Source: Noviherbaspirillum malthae
Lineage (GTDB): Bacteria; Pseudomonadota; Gammaproteobacteria; Burkholderiales; Burkholderiaceae_D
NCBI RefSeq assembly: GCF_015352985.1
Contig: NZ_JACYXF010000001.1
Coordinates: 310,001 to 374,000 of the forward strand
Length of the DNA: 64,000 nucleotides
Direction of reading: 5' to 3'
The position numbers and the translations under genes are program-made. Below are positions 29,818-40,149 of this stretch, piece after piece. Position 1 is the first letter of the stretch. Each line of letters starts with the position of its first letter. Below the pieces are notes generated by a model. The model had not been told where the DNA came from and searched no databases. It saw only the letters and a program-made list of their open reading frames with translations.

Positions 29818-32800
29818 TCAGTATTGCGAAGTCGGGCTGATGGGTTCGGGCAGGAAGGACACCGGCTTGGCGGAGCTGCCGTCGAGCGCATAGCGCAAGT
29901 AAAAGACGAAACGGTTGGGCGAATAGTCGGGCGAGCGGTCGAGCTCGATGCGGCCGCCGAGGAACATGCGCGGATCGGCCTGGTATTCCCACGACAGCGC
30001 CAGCGAGCGGCCGACGCCTCGTCCGCGTCCGCCGGTATAGAAGGGCGTCACGCCGTTGGCCCCGGCAAGGCTTTCGGCCTGCGACTGCAGCAGTGAATCG
30101 GTCGGGAAATACGGCGCATCCTTGGTATTGGAGCGCGATGCCGAAATCGAGCCGCGGATCGCATACGAGAAGCGCGAGTAACGCTGCCCGAAGGTCACCG
30201 GGAAGGACAGCGACTTGTACATGCCGGGGCTGTAGTAGCCGCCGTGGCCCAGCGTGTATTCGCCGGCGTTTTCCGACATGCGCCAATACATCCCGGTAAT
30301 GCCGAACTGCAGCAGGCGGTCGTCTTCATTGATGACGCGCCACTGGCCGCCGGCCATCAGCTGCATCCGGTTGTTGTCCTTGACGTTCCTGCCGGTCAGC
30401 CGGTGCAGGCCGAGCGAGGACCAGCCGCCGAAGCGTCCGCCCTCATCGAGGCTCAGGCCGAAGCGCACGCCGGTGGCCAGCACGCCGCCCCAGGTCTGTT
30501 TGGTGTACGGGTCGCGGGTGCCGGCGTACGACAGCACGCTGCCGGTCAGCGGGCGGCGCGAGACATCGACCGAGAGACCGAACGGACCCAGGTCGCCCTT
30601 GGTCAGGATGCCGCCGACGACGTTCTGCACCGGAAAGCCGAGCGGCGTGGTGCCGATGTCGTAGCGGGTGCCGTTTCTTTCCAGTGCCGCATTCAGGGCC
30701 ACGCCGCTGGCGCGCTGGGCGCGGATGCCGGTGCCGCAGTCGGATGCGCCGGGCTGGCAGAACAGGGCGGCGCCGAAGGTTTCGGCCGAGCCGGTATCGG
30801 ACAGGTCGAGGCCGCCGGCATTGAGCCGGACGAGGTCGGCGCGATAGGTCCAGCGTCCGCCGGGCCCGGTGGCCTGCTTCAGCTCCAGCGGGATCTCGGT
30901 GGCGTCGTATTGCGAGGTGCCGGCCGAGCCGCTGCGGGTGCGCTTGTCGACGGCGCCCGACAGCCAGGTGGTTTTCTGGTCGAGCAGTTCGGCCATGCGG
31001 CGGTAGCCGCTTGCGGCGGCGGCTTCGGTGCCGAGCGACTCGGCCGGCGCCGGCACGATGTCCAGCGCGGGCGGCGTCGAGCCGTCGGGCATCGGCGTCT
31101 GCCGCAGGCTCGACAGCACCGGCGCGCCGGCGGCTTCGCGCTGCGACATTTCGCTGGCATAGGAGCGGCGCAGGTAATCGAGCGCATCGTCGATCCTGCC
31201 TTCGCGCTGCGAGAGTTCGGAGGCATAGGAGAGCGAGCGCGGATTGTCGGGTGTGCTGCTCAACGCCGACTCGACCAGCATGCGCGCGCGTTCCCAGTCC
31301 TTCAGTTCGATCAGGATGCCGACCAGATCGGCCACCTGATCAGGCGTCGCACCTTCCAGGCTGGCCAATTGCAGGTCGGTGCGCTGCCTTGCTTCCGCTG
31401 TATGAGTTGGCTGGCGGGTTTCCACCAGCATTTCGATCAGGGCGATCTCGGCATCGCGGTTGTCCGGACGCAGCCGCAGCAGTTCCCGGTAATTGCGCTC
31501 GGCCGCATCGGACCGGCCCGCATTGCGCAGGAACCGCGCCTCGGTCGACAGCAGGCGCTCGCTTGCGGGCTGCTCAGTGCGCAGCGGCGCCAGCAGGGCG
31601 AGGGCCTCGTCCAGCCGGTTGCCGCGCCGCAGGTCTTCCGCGCGGCGCAGCGCCAGCGTGGTGCGGATGTCGGTCATCGCAGCCGTCTGCTCGGGAGTCA
31701 ATGCCTTGCCGGCGAGGCGGTCGAGCAGGGGCGGCACTGCATCGTCGGCGCCGGCGCTGGCAGTGAGGCGCGCATGCCGCAGGCTCCAGTCGACGGAGGG
31801 CGCTTCCATGGCCGCCAGGCTGCCCAGCGCAGCCTTGGCGCCGAGCATGTCGCCGGCGTCGATGCGGGCATCGGCCAGGTCGAGCAGCAGCTCGCTGTCG
31901 TCGCCGACTGCGCGGGCGGCATCGTCGATGAGCGTACGCGCGGCGACGCCGCGGCCGTTCTTCGCCAGTTCCAGCGACCGCTGGATCGCCACGCGCACCC
32001 ACAGCCGGCGCTGCAGGCTAGTCATGTTTTCATTGCGGTTCTGGGCGGCGATCCGTTCCAGCGTGCTCAGCGCCACCACGTCCCTTTCCTGGTTGGACAG
32101 GAACAGCGCATACGCATAGTGGGCGGCGGCATCCTGAGGCTGGCGCTGCACGAGTTCGGTGAACAGCGCATTGCCCTTGTCCGCTTCGCCGCGGGCCGCA
32201 TACATGCGCGCCATGTCGAAGCGCAGCCAGGGGTCGGCGCGGTCGAATTCGGCAGCACGCTCCAGCATCGCCAGCGCTTCGTCGCTCCTGCCTGCGTCCA
32301 GCAGGGACTGCGCCTTTTCCTTGAACAGCGTGGCGCGGACCGCGGCAACGGTCTCGGCGAACTCCTTCTTCTGCGCGCCGCTCAGCCTCGACAGCAGCAT
32401 TTCCGCATCCTGCTCGCGGCCGGTACGCAGGTAGAGCGTAACCAGACCTTGAAGCGCATTCGCGTTCGCCGGTTCCAGCACCAGCGCTTCGCGGAAGGCT
32501 TTTTCGGAATCGGCCGCGCGCCCCTGCGCCGCATAGGTGCGGCCGAGGCCGACGATGGCGGCGGGCTCGCGCGTGTCGAGCGTGCGCGCTTCCCTGTACT
32601 TGAATTCCGCCAGGCCGAATTCCTCGGCATCGGCGGCATCCGAGGCTTCCCGCATCAGTCCCCAGTAGCGCGCCACGCGCACCATGGTCTTCCAGCGGTC
32701 GCTGCCGGGATCCTGCCGCTGCGCTTCCAGGAAATACGCCTGGGCCTCGGCATGGTGGCCCTGGCGCATGCGGATCGTGCCCAGCGCGCCGAGCACGTTC

Positions 32801-33924
32801 GGGTCCCTGGGCCGTCCGGCGATGGACTGGCTCAGCTTGTCCTCGGCCGGCTCCAGCCTGCCGCTTTCCAGCATCGCCAGGCCGTCGAGGCCGGCACGGT
32901 AATAGGGGTCTGCCATCAGGCGGCGCTGTTCTTCGATGGCCATCTTGAGCTTGTCGAGATGTTCCTTGACGGCCGAGTCTTCCACCTTTTCCCGCGCCAG
33001 GTACTGTTCGATCAGCCCGACGCTTGCGGGCACCGGTCCGAGGCGCAGCATGGCGCGGCGCCAGGCCGCGCGCGCCTGCTTTTCATACTGCGGCAGCTCG
33101 GCGAGTTCGCGGATGGTTTTCAATGCCGCCGGATCGGCCGGCCTGCGCACCGTGATGTGTTCGGCCAGCGCCAGCCGGTAACGGTAGTTTTCCGGGTATT
33201 CGCCCACCAGCCGGGTCAGGCCGATCAGCGCGCGCTCCCAGCCGCCGGTGGTGTCGCCGATGATCAGCCAGTACTCCAGCGTCAGGTCGCCGGTGGGCGG
33301 CCCTCCCGGGTAGAGCTGGCGCAGGATCTTGAGCGCCTCTTCCGGGCGCCCGGTCTTGGCCAGCATGCGCGCCTGGCGCAGGCGGTCCTTGTCGCCTTCC
33401 TCGAGGCGCATCAGGTTTTCCAGGCGCAGCAGCTCGAGATGATCGGGATGGGTCCGGCGCAGCTGTTCCAGATACTGCCTGGCCTTGTCCTTCTGGCCGA
33501 CGCGCAGGTAGATGTAGGCCAGGCGCGCCAGTCCGACCGGATGGTCGGGCGCGCTGCGCAGCAGCTTGTTCAGCGTTTCGATGGCCAGGTCGTCGCGGTT
33601 GCGCGATTCCCACAGCCGAGCCTGGCTGAGCAGGGCGGCATGGGCGGGATCTTCCATCGGGGTGGATGCCGACGTGCGGATCAGCTGCGCCACCGGTGCG
33701 GAGGGAGGCAGTCTTGCGATCGTATCCTCGATGCGCAGCGCCAGCGGCGCGCGGCGCGGCGCCGGTGCACGCTGGCGCCGCGGCTGCGTGGTCAGGGTAT
33801 GGGACAGCTTGAGCGCGAGGCGCGGCTCCGTGGGGGCGGACGAGTCGACATCCGCCGCCAGCGCGCCTTTTGCGCAGGCGCCCAGGCCGATGCCGATGGC
33901 CAGGGAAATCAGTTTGCGCTGCAT
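29818..33924 (-). CDS. bcsC: Cellulose synthase outer-membrane secretin-like subunit BcsC
   Basis: 1368 aa, longer than the ~1150 of E. coli. Signal peptide MQRKLISLAIGIGLGACAKGALA, a Pro/Arg-rich linker, a long series of TPR repeats (about 90-980), then a C-terminal beta-barrel (about 1030-1368) ending in an aromatic residue (SQY). It takes the glucan chain through periplasm and outer membrane. ATG 33924 is chosen because it begins the signal peptide and overlaps the bcsZ end by 16 bases; the open frame further upstream is the shadow of bcsZ. Confidence 0.95.
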   Translation of the reverse strand: MQRKLISLAIGIGLGACAKGALAADVDSSAPTEPRLALKLSHTLTTQPRRQRAPAPRRAPLALRIEDTIARLPPSAPVAQLIRTSASTPMEDPAHAALLSQARLWESRNRDDLAIETLNKLLRSAPDHPVGLARLAYIYLRVGQKDKARQYLEQLRRTHPDHLELLRLENLMRLEEGDKDRLRQARMLAKTGRPEEALKILRQLYPGGPPTGDLTLEYWLIIGDTTGGWERALIGLTRLVGEYPENYRYRLALAEHITVRRPADPAALKTIRELAELPQYEKQARAAWRRAMLRLGPVPASVGLIEQYLAREKVEDSAVKEHLDKLKMAIEEQRRLMADPYYRAGLDGLAMLESGRLEPAEDKLSQSIAGRPRDPNVLGALGTIRMRQGHHAEAQAYFLEAQRQDPGSDRWKTMVRVARYWGLMREASDAADAEEFGLAEFKYREARTLDTREPAAIVGLGRTYAAQGRAADSEKAFREALVLEPANANALQGLVTLYLRTGREQDAEMLLSRLSGAQKKEFAETVAAVRATLFKEKAQSLLDAGRSDEALAMLERAAEFDRADPWLRFDMARMYAARGEADKGNALFTELVQRQPQDAAAHYAYALFLSNQERDVVALSTLERIAAQNRNENMTSLQRRLWVRVAIQRSLELAKNGRGVAARTLIDDAARAVGDDSELLLDLADARIDAGDMLGAKAALGSLAAMEAPSVDWSLRHARLTASAGADDAVPPLLDRLAGKALTPEQTAAMTDIRTTLALRRAEDLRRGNRLDEALALLAPLRTEQPASERLLSTEARFLRNAGRSDAAERNYRELLRLRPDNRDAEIALIEMLVETRQPTHTAEARQRTDLQLASLEGATPDQVADLVGILIELKDWERARMLVESALSSTPDNPRSLSYASELSQREGRIDDALDYLRRSYASEMSQREAAGAPVLSSLRQTPMPDGSTPPALDIVPAPAESLGTEAAAASGYRRMAELLDQKTTWLSGAVDKRTRSGSAGTSQYDATEIPLELKQATGPGGRWTYRADLVRLNAGGLDLSDTGSAETFGAALFCQPGASDCGTGIRAQRASGVALNAALERNGTRYDIGTTPLGFPVQNVVGGILTKGDLGPFGLSVDVSRRPLTGSVLSYAGTRDPYTKQTWGGVLATGVRFGLSLDEGGRFGGWSSLGLHRLTGRNVKDNNRMQLMAGGQWRVINEDDRLLQFGITGMYWRMSENAGEYTLGHGGYYSPGMYKSLSFPVTFGQRYSRFSYAIRGSISASRSNTKDAPYFPTDSLLQSQAESLAGANGVTPFYTGGRGRGVGRSLALSWEYQADPRMFLGGRIELDRSPDYSPNRFVFYLRYALDGSSAKPVSFLPEPISPTSQY

Positions 33925-35081
33925 GTCCAGCGTGCGGTCAGGGAGCCGTCGCGGCTGAAGCGATAGCGGCCGTCCATGGCACCGAGGCCGAACAGGGTCA
34001 GCACCTGTTCGTAGTAGTTGTCCTTGCGCTCCAGCGGCGCCTTGGCATCGACCCGCAGGCGCTGCTGCCTGGCTGCATCCGGCAGGCGCGAGGCGGCGAG
34101 GAAGGGCAGCATCGCGGCGGAGAAGCCGGCGGGGCCGGCGCCGCTGACGATGCCGTCGCGGGTATTGACCTCCAGCGGCGGCGTGCCCGTCTTGACCACA
34201 TGCTGCGCGGCGGGCGCCAGCGCCTTGAGCAGCACCGGCCGCACCGGATCGTCCTCGGCCATTACGCCGGCCCAGAGATAGACGCGGATGGCGTTGTAGC
34301 TGCCGACCGCCTTGGTGTCGGCATCGGGCAGGAAGCCGCCGTTGGCCCTGACCAGAACCCAGTCGGGCGCGAAGCCGCGCGGCGACGAGCGCACGATGGT
34401 GTCGACGGACGTGGTGACCAGCTGCTTCCATTCGGGCTTCGGATAGAGCCCGGCCAGCCTGCGCATCACCGGAATCGGCACGTAGCTGGGATTGAGACGG
34501 TACACGCCGGGCTGCGGCTGGAAGCCGCGCGGTCCCGGCAGCAGCGTGCGGCCGAGGCCGGCGATGTCTGCGGTTTCCTCGCGCACGATGCGGTCGGCCA
34601 GCAGCTGCGCCAGCGCGGTGTATTTCTGCACCTTCCACAGGCGGCCGGCTTCGGCCAGCGCATAGGCGATCCACAGGTCGGAATCCGATGCGGCATTGTC
34701 GTCCATCACGCCCCAGCTGCCGTCGGGCTTCTTGCCCCATTGCCAGGCGGGCAGGCGCGCGGTGAGATCGCCGCCGGCGAGGTTGTCCTCGGTCCAGCGC
34801 AGGATGCGCGCGAAGCCCTCGCGGTCATTGGCCACCAGCGCGAAGAACAGGCCGTAGGACTGTCCCTCCGAGGTGGTCTGGCTTTCCGCGGTAGAGGTGT
34901 CGACCACGCGCCCGCCCTCATTGACGTAGCGGCTCTTGAATGCGGTCCATTCCGGCCAGTTGTCGCAGCTTGCCGGTGCCGAAGCTGCCGCCATGGCCAC
35001 CGGTGCCGCCAGCGAACCGGCAGCCAGGGCCAGGGCTAGCCCAGCGCGGCGCAGTGCTTTCAGGGCATGTCGCTTCATCAT
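33909..35081 (-). CDS. bcsZ: Periplasmic endo-1,4-beta-glucanase (GH8)
   Basis: 390 aa with signal peptide ending near AMAAASA. GH8 motifs: catalytic acid E72 in SEGQSYG, DSDLWIAYA with D133/D135 (candidate base), RNPSYVPIPV-type region and NAIRVYLWAG. It trims nascent cellulose and is needed for normal fibre assembly in Gram-negatives. Overlaps bcsB by 4 bases and bcsC by 16. Confidence 0.95.
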   Translation of the reverse strand: MMKRHALKALRRAGLALALAAGSLAAPVAMAAASAPASCDNWPEWTAFKSRYVNEGGRVVDTSTAESQTTSEGQSYGLFFALVANDREGFARILRWTEDNLAGGDLTARLPAWQWGKKPDGSWGVMDDNAASDSDLWIAYALAEAGRLWKVQKYTALAQLLADRIVREETADIAGLGRTLLPGPRGFQPQPGVYRLNPSYVPIPVMRRLAGLYPKPEWKQLVTTSVDTIVRSSPRGFAPDWVLVRANGGFLPDADTKAVGSYNAIRVYLWAGVMAEDDPVRPVLLKALAPAAQHVVKTGTPPLEVNTRDGIVSGAGPAGFSAAMLPFLAASRLPDAARQQRLRVDAKAPLERKDNYYEQVLTLFGLGAMDGRYRFSRDGSLTARWTCSAN

Positions 35082-37468
35082 TCCTCACCTTTCGGGCGGC
35101 GGGTGGTCAGCAGCTTGAGCAGTTTCCAGAATCCGAATACGGAGGCCACCAGAGCCGCCAGCATCAGCGCCATCATCAGGATCGGCCGCTGGGTGATCGG
35201 ATACCAGATGACGGTCCAGAACGGCAGGGTGCCGATGGTATAGGTGTCGCCGGCCAGCACGCTTTCGGCCTTGTCGCCGCGCACGAAGGTCGCGCTGCCG
35301 TGCATGGATCTGGCGATGCCGTCGTTTTCGAGCACGTCCAGCACGCGCGTCAGGTCCCGCGATTCCACGGCGGTCACGGCCACCACGCTGCGGCCGGATG
35401 ACAGCGGCGACTCGAAACCGAGCAGCGCGGCCAGCGGTCCGTCGCCCTGGATATGCTCCTGGGTGGCGACATCGGGGTTGGGCCTGGTGCCGAAGCCGAG
35501 CCAGTCATAGAGGAAGTTGACCGAACGCTCAGGCTGGCTGATGCGGCGGTTCGGACCGGAAATGATGGCAGGCAGTTTTTCGCCCCACTTGGCGAGCAGG
35601 CCCTGGCCGGGCGCGGTGCCGATCAGCAGCAGGTCCTTGTCCTTGAGCGCGCCTTCGTCCTTCGGGCCGGTTACGGTAAGGCGGGTCGCCGGATAGCCTG
35701 TGGACTCGCCCATGCGGCCCAGCAGCGTGAGCATGACCTCGATATCCTGGGCGCCGGCGTTTTCCGGCATTACGACCGCGGTCTGCGCGAGGTCGGCGTA
35801 CTTGGTGAACGGGAAGCCGGCCGTCGAGAAGTAACCGAGGTTGGGCATCTCCGCATAATGCGGGAAGCCCGAGAAATCGATCGTCGAATCGGAGTCGACC
35901 ATGGCTCGCACGTTCTCGACCTGGGTATCGCGGCAGGCGCCTTCCTTGTGATAGGTGAAGGAGAACGCATACTGCAGCTGGTTGCGGCTGCCCAGCTTGA
36001 ACGGCGGAATCAGCATGTCCTTCTGCTCGCCCAGCATGCCGCCGTCGAGCAGCGGCAGCGGCACGCGGATGAAGCCGTCGTTCTGGCCGGCCGAGCGCAG
36101 GTTGACCGCCTGCACCAGTTCTTCATTGATGCCCATGCTCATGCGCGATTCGCTGGCGCGGATCGGCGGGGTGTAGCGGTACTTCAGGTCGACCGGAATG
36201 CCGCGGCTCTTCCAGGTGAACAGGTCGGGCGGCATGCGCAGGTCGATGCGGATGGGATCGGGCACATGGCCGAACACCTGCAGCTGCTGCTGGTATTCGA
36301 TCAGCTCGCCGAATTTCATGGGCCGGTCGAGGCGGACCCAGTTGGGCGCGTCGTAGGCCTTGCGCGGCGCTTCCTCGCGCGACTGCTTGACTGCGACATG
36401 GGTGCCGGACACTGCGGCATTGCCGAGCACCAGCGAGGTGGCGGCCGTCTTGAGATCGTTGCCGTCGCGGCCGCTGATGAGCAGCAGCTTGGAAAAGCCG
36501 TCGCCGGGATTGGTGATCACGCTGATGCCGGGGGCGGTGAAGGGTTCCAGCCTGCTCAGGAAGCCCGGGCGCTCGGTGTTGGTGGCGAAGACGACCGCAT
36601 GTCCCTTGGGCGCCGTGTCGAGATGGGCAGGAAAGCGCGCGCCGCGCCACCTGGCCAGCTTGCCGAACCAGGACGAGGTGATGCCGGCCGCGCGCAGCGT
36701 CTCGTAAGACGGCTTCGCGGCGAAGACATAGGACAGGCGCAGGCGCGCATTGTCGCGGCCGTCGAAGAAAGGTTCGGGCAGGGTCGCCAGGTCGCTCTTG
36801 AGCACCACCGGGCGCACCGTCAGCTGCAGTTCGCTGCTGCCGCTGACATCGGCCCACAGGCTGGTATGCAGCGGGTCTTCGCACTCGTTGGCGTAATGGC
36901 CGACGAAGACCAGGGTCAGGTTGTTGCTGGAAGTGATGAAGCGGGGATCGAGCTCGACATCCTGCACCAGCGGCTTGCCCGCGTCTTCCTTGGTGATCGG
37001 CAGGGTCTTGATCACTTCGTCGTTGAGCACCACCTTCAGGTGCGACTGGCTGGCGATCAGGGCCGGCGAATAGCTGTAGCGCAGGCGCAGCGTCGCCTTG
37101 GTCACCAGCTCGTCGGCGCGCAGGCCGAAATTGATCACGGCCCGGCCTTCGGTGGTGCGCAGCTTGAATACATTGGTGTTGGTCAGCTTGCCCAGCGTCA
37201 CCTTGCGCACATCGACCGGCAGGCTGGCGGGATCGATCACCGGCAGCGGCGCGTCGGCCGGTGCCGCCGCAGGCACGCCGTCGTCGGCAGGCTTTGCAGG
37301 GGCCGCGCCGACGTTGCCGACGGAAGGCAGCAGCGCGGTCGCCAGCGAGAACGCGATCATCTTGCGGGCAAAAGGCACCCGGGACATGAGAGGCTCGCCG
37401 TTTTCGCCGCGCGGGCGGGATGGTGGATGGCCGTGCGGCTGCGCCATCGGACAGGAAGTGTTCTTCAT
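35078..37468 (-). CDS. bcsB: Cellulose synthase periplasmic subunit BcsB
   Basis: 796 aa from ATG 37468, which overlaps the bcsA stop (ATGA). An internal ATG at 37387 (MSRVPFARKMIAFSLATALL) gives a cleaner signal peptide and may be the real start. Alternating carbohydrate-binding and flavodoxin-like domains follow; motifs such as GHYANECEDPLHTSLWADVS and YDAPNWVRLDRPMKFGELI. The C-terminus has the tail-anchor helix (from FWTVIWYPITQRPILMMAL) needed to activate BcsA. A closely similar second copy lies at 46450. Confidence 0.95.
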   Translation of the reverse strand: MKNTSCPMAQPHGHPPSRPRGENGEPLMSRVPFARKMIAFSLATALLPSVGNVGAAPAKPADDGVPAAAPADAPLPVIDPASLPVDVRKVTLGKLTNTNVFKLRTTEGRAVINFGLRADELVTKATLRLRYSYSPALIASQSHLKVVLNDEVIKTLPITKEDAGKPLVQDVELDPRFITSSNNLTLVFVGHYANECEDPLHTSLWADVSGSSELQLTVRPVVLKSDLATLPEPFFDGRDNARLRLSYVFAAKPSYETLRAAGITSSWFGKLARWRGARFPAHLDTAPKGHAVVFATNTERPGFLSRLEPFTAPGISVITNPGDGFSKLLLISGRDGNDLKTAATSLVLGNAAVSGTHVAVKQSREEAPRKAYDAPNWVRLDRPMKFGELIEYQQQLQVFGHVPDPIRIDLRMPPDLFTWKSRGIPVDLKYRYTPPIRASESRMSMGINEELVQAVNLRSAGQNDGFIRVPLPLLDGGMLGEQKDMLIPPFKLGSRNQLQYAFSFTYHKEGACRDTQVENVRAMVDSDSTIDFSGFPHYAEMPNLGYFSTAGFPFTKYADLAQTAVVMPENAGAQDIEVMLTLLGRMGESTGYPATRLTVTGPKDEGALKDKDLLLIGTAPGQGLLAKWGEKLPAIISGPNRRISQPERSVNFLYDWLGFGTRPNPDVATQEHIQGDGPLAALLGFESPLSSGRSVVAVTAVESRDLTRVLDVLENDGIARSMHGSATFVRGDKAESVLAGDTYTIGTLPFWTVIWYPITQRPILMMALMLAALVASVFGFWKLLKLLTTRRPKGEE

Positions 37469-40149
37469 GGATGTGTGCTGTTCTTGACGGGGCGCGGCGG
37501 ACGCGGCAGCAGGCTTGCGATCCAGTTCAGCGCGGAAGTCGTTTTTCGTGCCAGGGGCATCGTGGAAGGAAGTGCATGCTCGGCCACCCGGCGGTAGCCT
37601 TCGACGCCGGTCGTCAGCACCTTGCGCAGGCCCAGCAGGGGCTTGTCGCGGTGGCGGCCTTCGGCCCAGGAGACCCAGGCGTCGGCGCGGGCGAAGGTGC
37701 ATTGCACCAGTGTCATCTGCTGTTCGGTGGTGGTCAGCTCCCAGCGCAGCCGCAGCCGCGTGCTGGAATGGCCCACGACGCGCGCGGGGAAGGTGAATTC
37801 CTCGTCGCCGCGCCACAGCGCAACCATGACCAGTTCTTCGGCCGGCAGCTCCGGCACCTGTTCCATCTGCAGCGCGGCGCCGCCCTCGGAGAAGTCCTCG
37901 GTTTCGCAGCGCACCAGCTGGCCTCCGGGCAGGTGCAGCACGGCCGGCAGGCGCATGTTGACGCGATGCGAGCGGCGCACCTGCTTGGTTTCCGAGGCGA
38001 CCGAAATCGCCGCGCCCAGCAGCAGCACGTTGTAGCCGGTCCAGAACAGGTTCAGCAGGGTGGTCGGAATCTCGTCGGCGGGCCCGAAGATGATGCGGCC
38101 GATGCCGACGATGAAACCCAGGAGATTCAGGCCGACGATGACCAGGTAGGGCAGGGAGATGGTCCAGTCGAAATAATTCTTTTCCACCAGGCCGCCCTTG
38201 GCGGTGACGTTGAACTTGCCCTTGTGCGGATCGAGCAGCGCTACCGTGGTCGGGCGCACGATGTACCAGGCCAGTACCGTCTCGTACACTTCCGCCCAGA
38301 AGGAATGGCGGTGGCTGCCCTGGATGCGCGAGTTCGTGATATTGGCATGCACCATATGCGGCAGCACGTAGAGGATGACGGAAATCGCCGGAGTATAAAT
38401 GACGTAGGCGTGGAACAGCAGGAAGGCCAGCGGCGCGGTCAGGAAGATCAGGCGGGGTCCGCCGTTGAGGAAGTGCAGCATCGCATTGCCGTAGCAGATG
38501 CGCTGCGCCCAGTTCAGGCCCTTGCCCAGGAAGGGATTGTCGAGCCGGAAGATCTGCGCCATGCCGCGCGCCCAGCGGATGCGCTGGCCGATGTGGGCCG
38601 ACAGGCTTTCCGTCGCCAGGCCAGCCGCCTGCGGCAGGTTGATGTAGGCCGAGCGGTAGCCCAGGCGCTGCAGCTTGAGCGCGGTATGCGCGTCTTCCGT
38701 CACGGTCTCCACCGCGATGCCGCCGACCTGCTCCAGCGGACCGCGCTTGATGACCGCGCAGGAGCCGCAGAAGAAGGTCGCGTTCCACAAATCGTTGCCG
38801 TCCTGGATCACGCCGTAGAACAGCTCGCCTTCGTTGGGCATGCTGCGGAACAGGCCGAGGTTGCGCTCGAAGGGATCGGGCGAGAAGAAGTGGTGCGGCG
38901 TCTGCAGCAGCGCCAGCTTCGGGTCGCGCACGAACCAGCCCATGGTCGCCTGCAGGAAGGAGCGGGTCGGGATGTGGTCGCAGTCGAAGATGGCGATGTA
39001 TTCGCCATTGGTCTTGGTCAGCGCGTGATTGAGGTTGCCCGCCTTCGCATGGAAGTTGTTGGGGCGGATGATGTAGCCGATGCCGGCTTCTGCCGCGAAG
39101 CGCCTGAATTCGTCGCGCCTGCCGTCGTCGAGCAGGTAGATGTTGATCTTGTCGCGCGGCCAGTCGATGCCGAGCGCGGCATACACCGTCGGCATCACGA
39201 CCTTCAGCGGTTCGTTATAGGTCGGAATGAAGACATCGACCGTGGGCCACACGCGGTCGTTCTCGGGCAGCGGGGTGGGACCGCGGCGCAGCGGCCAGGA
39301 GGTCTGCACATAGCCCAGCACCAGGATCACCCAGGTATAGATTTCGGCAAACAGCAGCAATACGCCCCAGAAGAAATCGAAGGTCTCGTCCCAGTTGAGC
39401 GTGAAGGCCACGCGCCACCACAAATAGCGGGTGGATGCTGTGACGGAAAGAACAATCAGCAGCAGCGTGGCCACCGGCCCGGGAATGCGGCGGATCAGCA
39501 TCGCGATGATCCACAGCAGGGTCACGAAGATCAGCTGCGCCAGCGTGCTGAAAGGGGTGGTGATGCAGAGCAGGGCCAGCGTCGCGGCGCAGGCATAGGC
39601 GACGTAGCGCACGGTCGGATGGTCCCAGATGCCGTGCTGCGCGAATTCCTCGGCCTTCGCTTCCATCGCATTGACGTCGGACGAGGCGCGGTTGACGCGC
39701 TGGCTCAGGCGCGACGCGGCACTGCGCAGCGAAGTCGGCATGGCTGCCACGACAAGCGCCAGAAGCCGGTCCAGGGTTGACTCGAAGCGGCTCTTCCATG
39801 AACGGGACGCCGGCAGCGGCTTGATCCTGACGACGAGGAGCCACGCCAGCTGCAGCGGAATGCGGATCATGTCGGCCGCGCGCAGGCGGCGGAAATCGAC
39901 ATGCGGAAAGCAGGTGGCGAACAGTCCGCGCCAGGTGCCGGCCTGCGTCAGCGGACCGTCGCGGAATACCAGGCACAGCAGCACGGTTTGCCACGGCTGT
40001 TGCGGATCGATGCCAGCCGCGAGCAGGAGCCGTTCGAACGGAGAGCGCAGCAGGGCGGAAACGCCGGCATCTGCTGGTGATGCAGCAGATGCAGCAGATG
40101 CAGCAGATGCAGCGGGTGAATCGGATGAATCGGATAACACGGAGGACAT
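37465..40149 (-). CDS. bcsA: Cellulose synthase catalytic subunit BcsA
   Basis: 894 aa, processive GT2 in the inner membrane polymerising UDP-glucose into beta-1,4-glucan. About eight TM helices around the catalytic core: first Asp in LLDDGRRDEF, D389-C-D391 (DxD), FFCGSCAV, T484-E-D486, and Q522RIRW526. The C-terminal PilZ domain has R725-R-S-H-R729 and D752-F-S754-x-x-G757, so c-di-GMP activation is expected. A ~150-residue N-terminal extension precedes the first helix, beginning with an Ala/Ser repeat encoded by 9-base tandem units. Confidence 0.97.
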   Translation of the reverse strand: MSSVLSDSSDSPAASAASAASAASPADAGVSALLRSPFERLLLAAGIDPQQPWQTVLLCLVFRDGPLTQAGTWRGLFATCFPHVDFRRLRAADMIRIPLQLAWLLVVRIKPLPASRSWKSRFESTLDRLLALVVAAMPTSLRSAASRLSQRVNRASSDVNAMEAKAEEFAQHGIWDHPTVRYVAYACAATLALLCITTPFSTLAQLIFVTLLWIIAMLIRRIPGPVATLLLIVLSVTASTRYLWWRVAFTLNWDETFDFFWGVLLLFAEIYTWVILVLGYVQTSWPLRRGPTPLPENDRVWPTVDVFIPTYNEPLKVVMPTVYAALGIDWPRDKINIYLLDDGRRDEFRRFAAEAGIGYIIRPNNFHAKAGNLNHALTKTNGEYIAIFDCDHIPTRSFLQATMGWFVRDPKLALLQTPHHFFSPDPFERNLGLFRSMPNEGELFYGVIQDGNDLWNATFFCGSCAVIKRGPLEQVGGIAVETVTEDAHTALKLQRLGYRSAYINLPQAAGLATESLSAHIGQRIRWARGMAQIFRLDNPFLGKGLNWAQRICYGNAMLHFLNGGPRLIFLTAPLAFLLFHAYVIYTPAISVILYVLPHMVHANITNSRIQGSHRHSFWAEVYETVLAWYIVRPTTVALLDPHKGKFNVTAKGGLVEKNYFDWTISLPYLVIVGLNLLGFIVGIGRIIFGPADEIPTTLLNLFWTGYNVLLLGAAISVASETKQVRRSHRVNMRLPAVLHLPGGQLVRCETEDFSEGGAALQMEQVPELPAEELVMVALWRGDEEFTFPARVVGHSSTRLRLRWELTTTEQQMTLVQCTFARADAWVSWAEGRHRDKPLLGLRKVLTTGVEGYRRVAEHALPSTMPLARKTTSALNWIASLLPRPPRPVKNSTHP
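40079..40113. repeat. 9-bp tandem repeat inside the start of bcsA
   Basis: Nearly four perfect copies of GATGCAGCA (coding strand gives repeated Ser-Ala-Ala). Copy changes would keep frame and only vary the length of the BcsA N-terminal tail. Confidence 0.85.

Noticed and set aside
30244..33966. A 1240-residue open frame on the plus strand opposite bcsC
   Set aside because: High-GC antisense shadow: His/Gln/Arg-rich, no domains, no ribosome site, fully inside bcsC.
34000..34740. A 1640-residue frame that would extend BcsC upstream by 272 residues
   Set aside because: The added part is the out-of-frame shadow of bcsZ; the real BcsC starts at the signal peptide at 33924.
40079..40113. Possible CRISPR or satellite array
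   Set aside because: 9-base contiguous units with no spacers, inside the coding start of bcsA.
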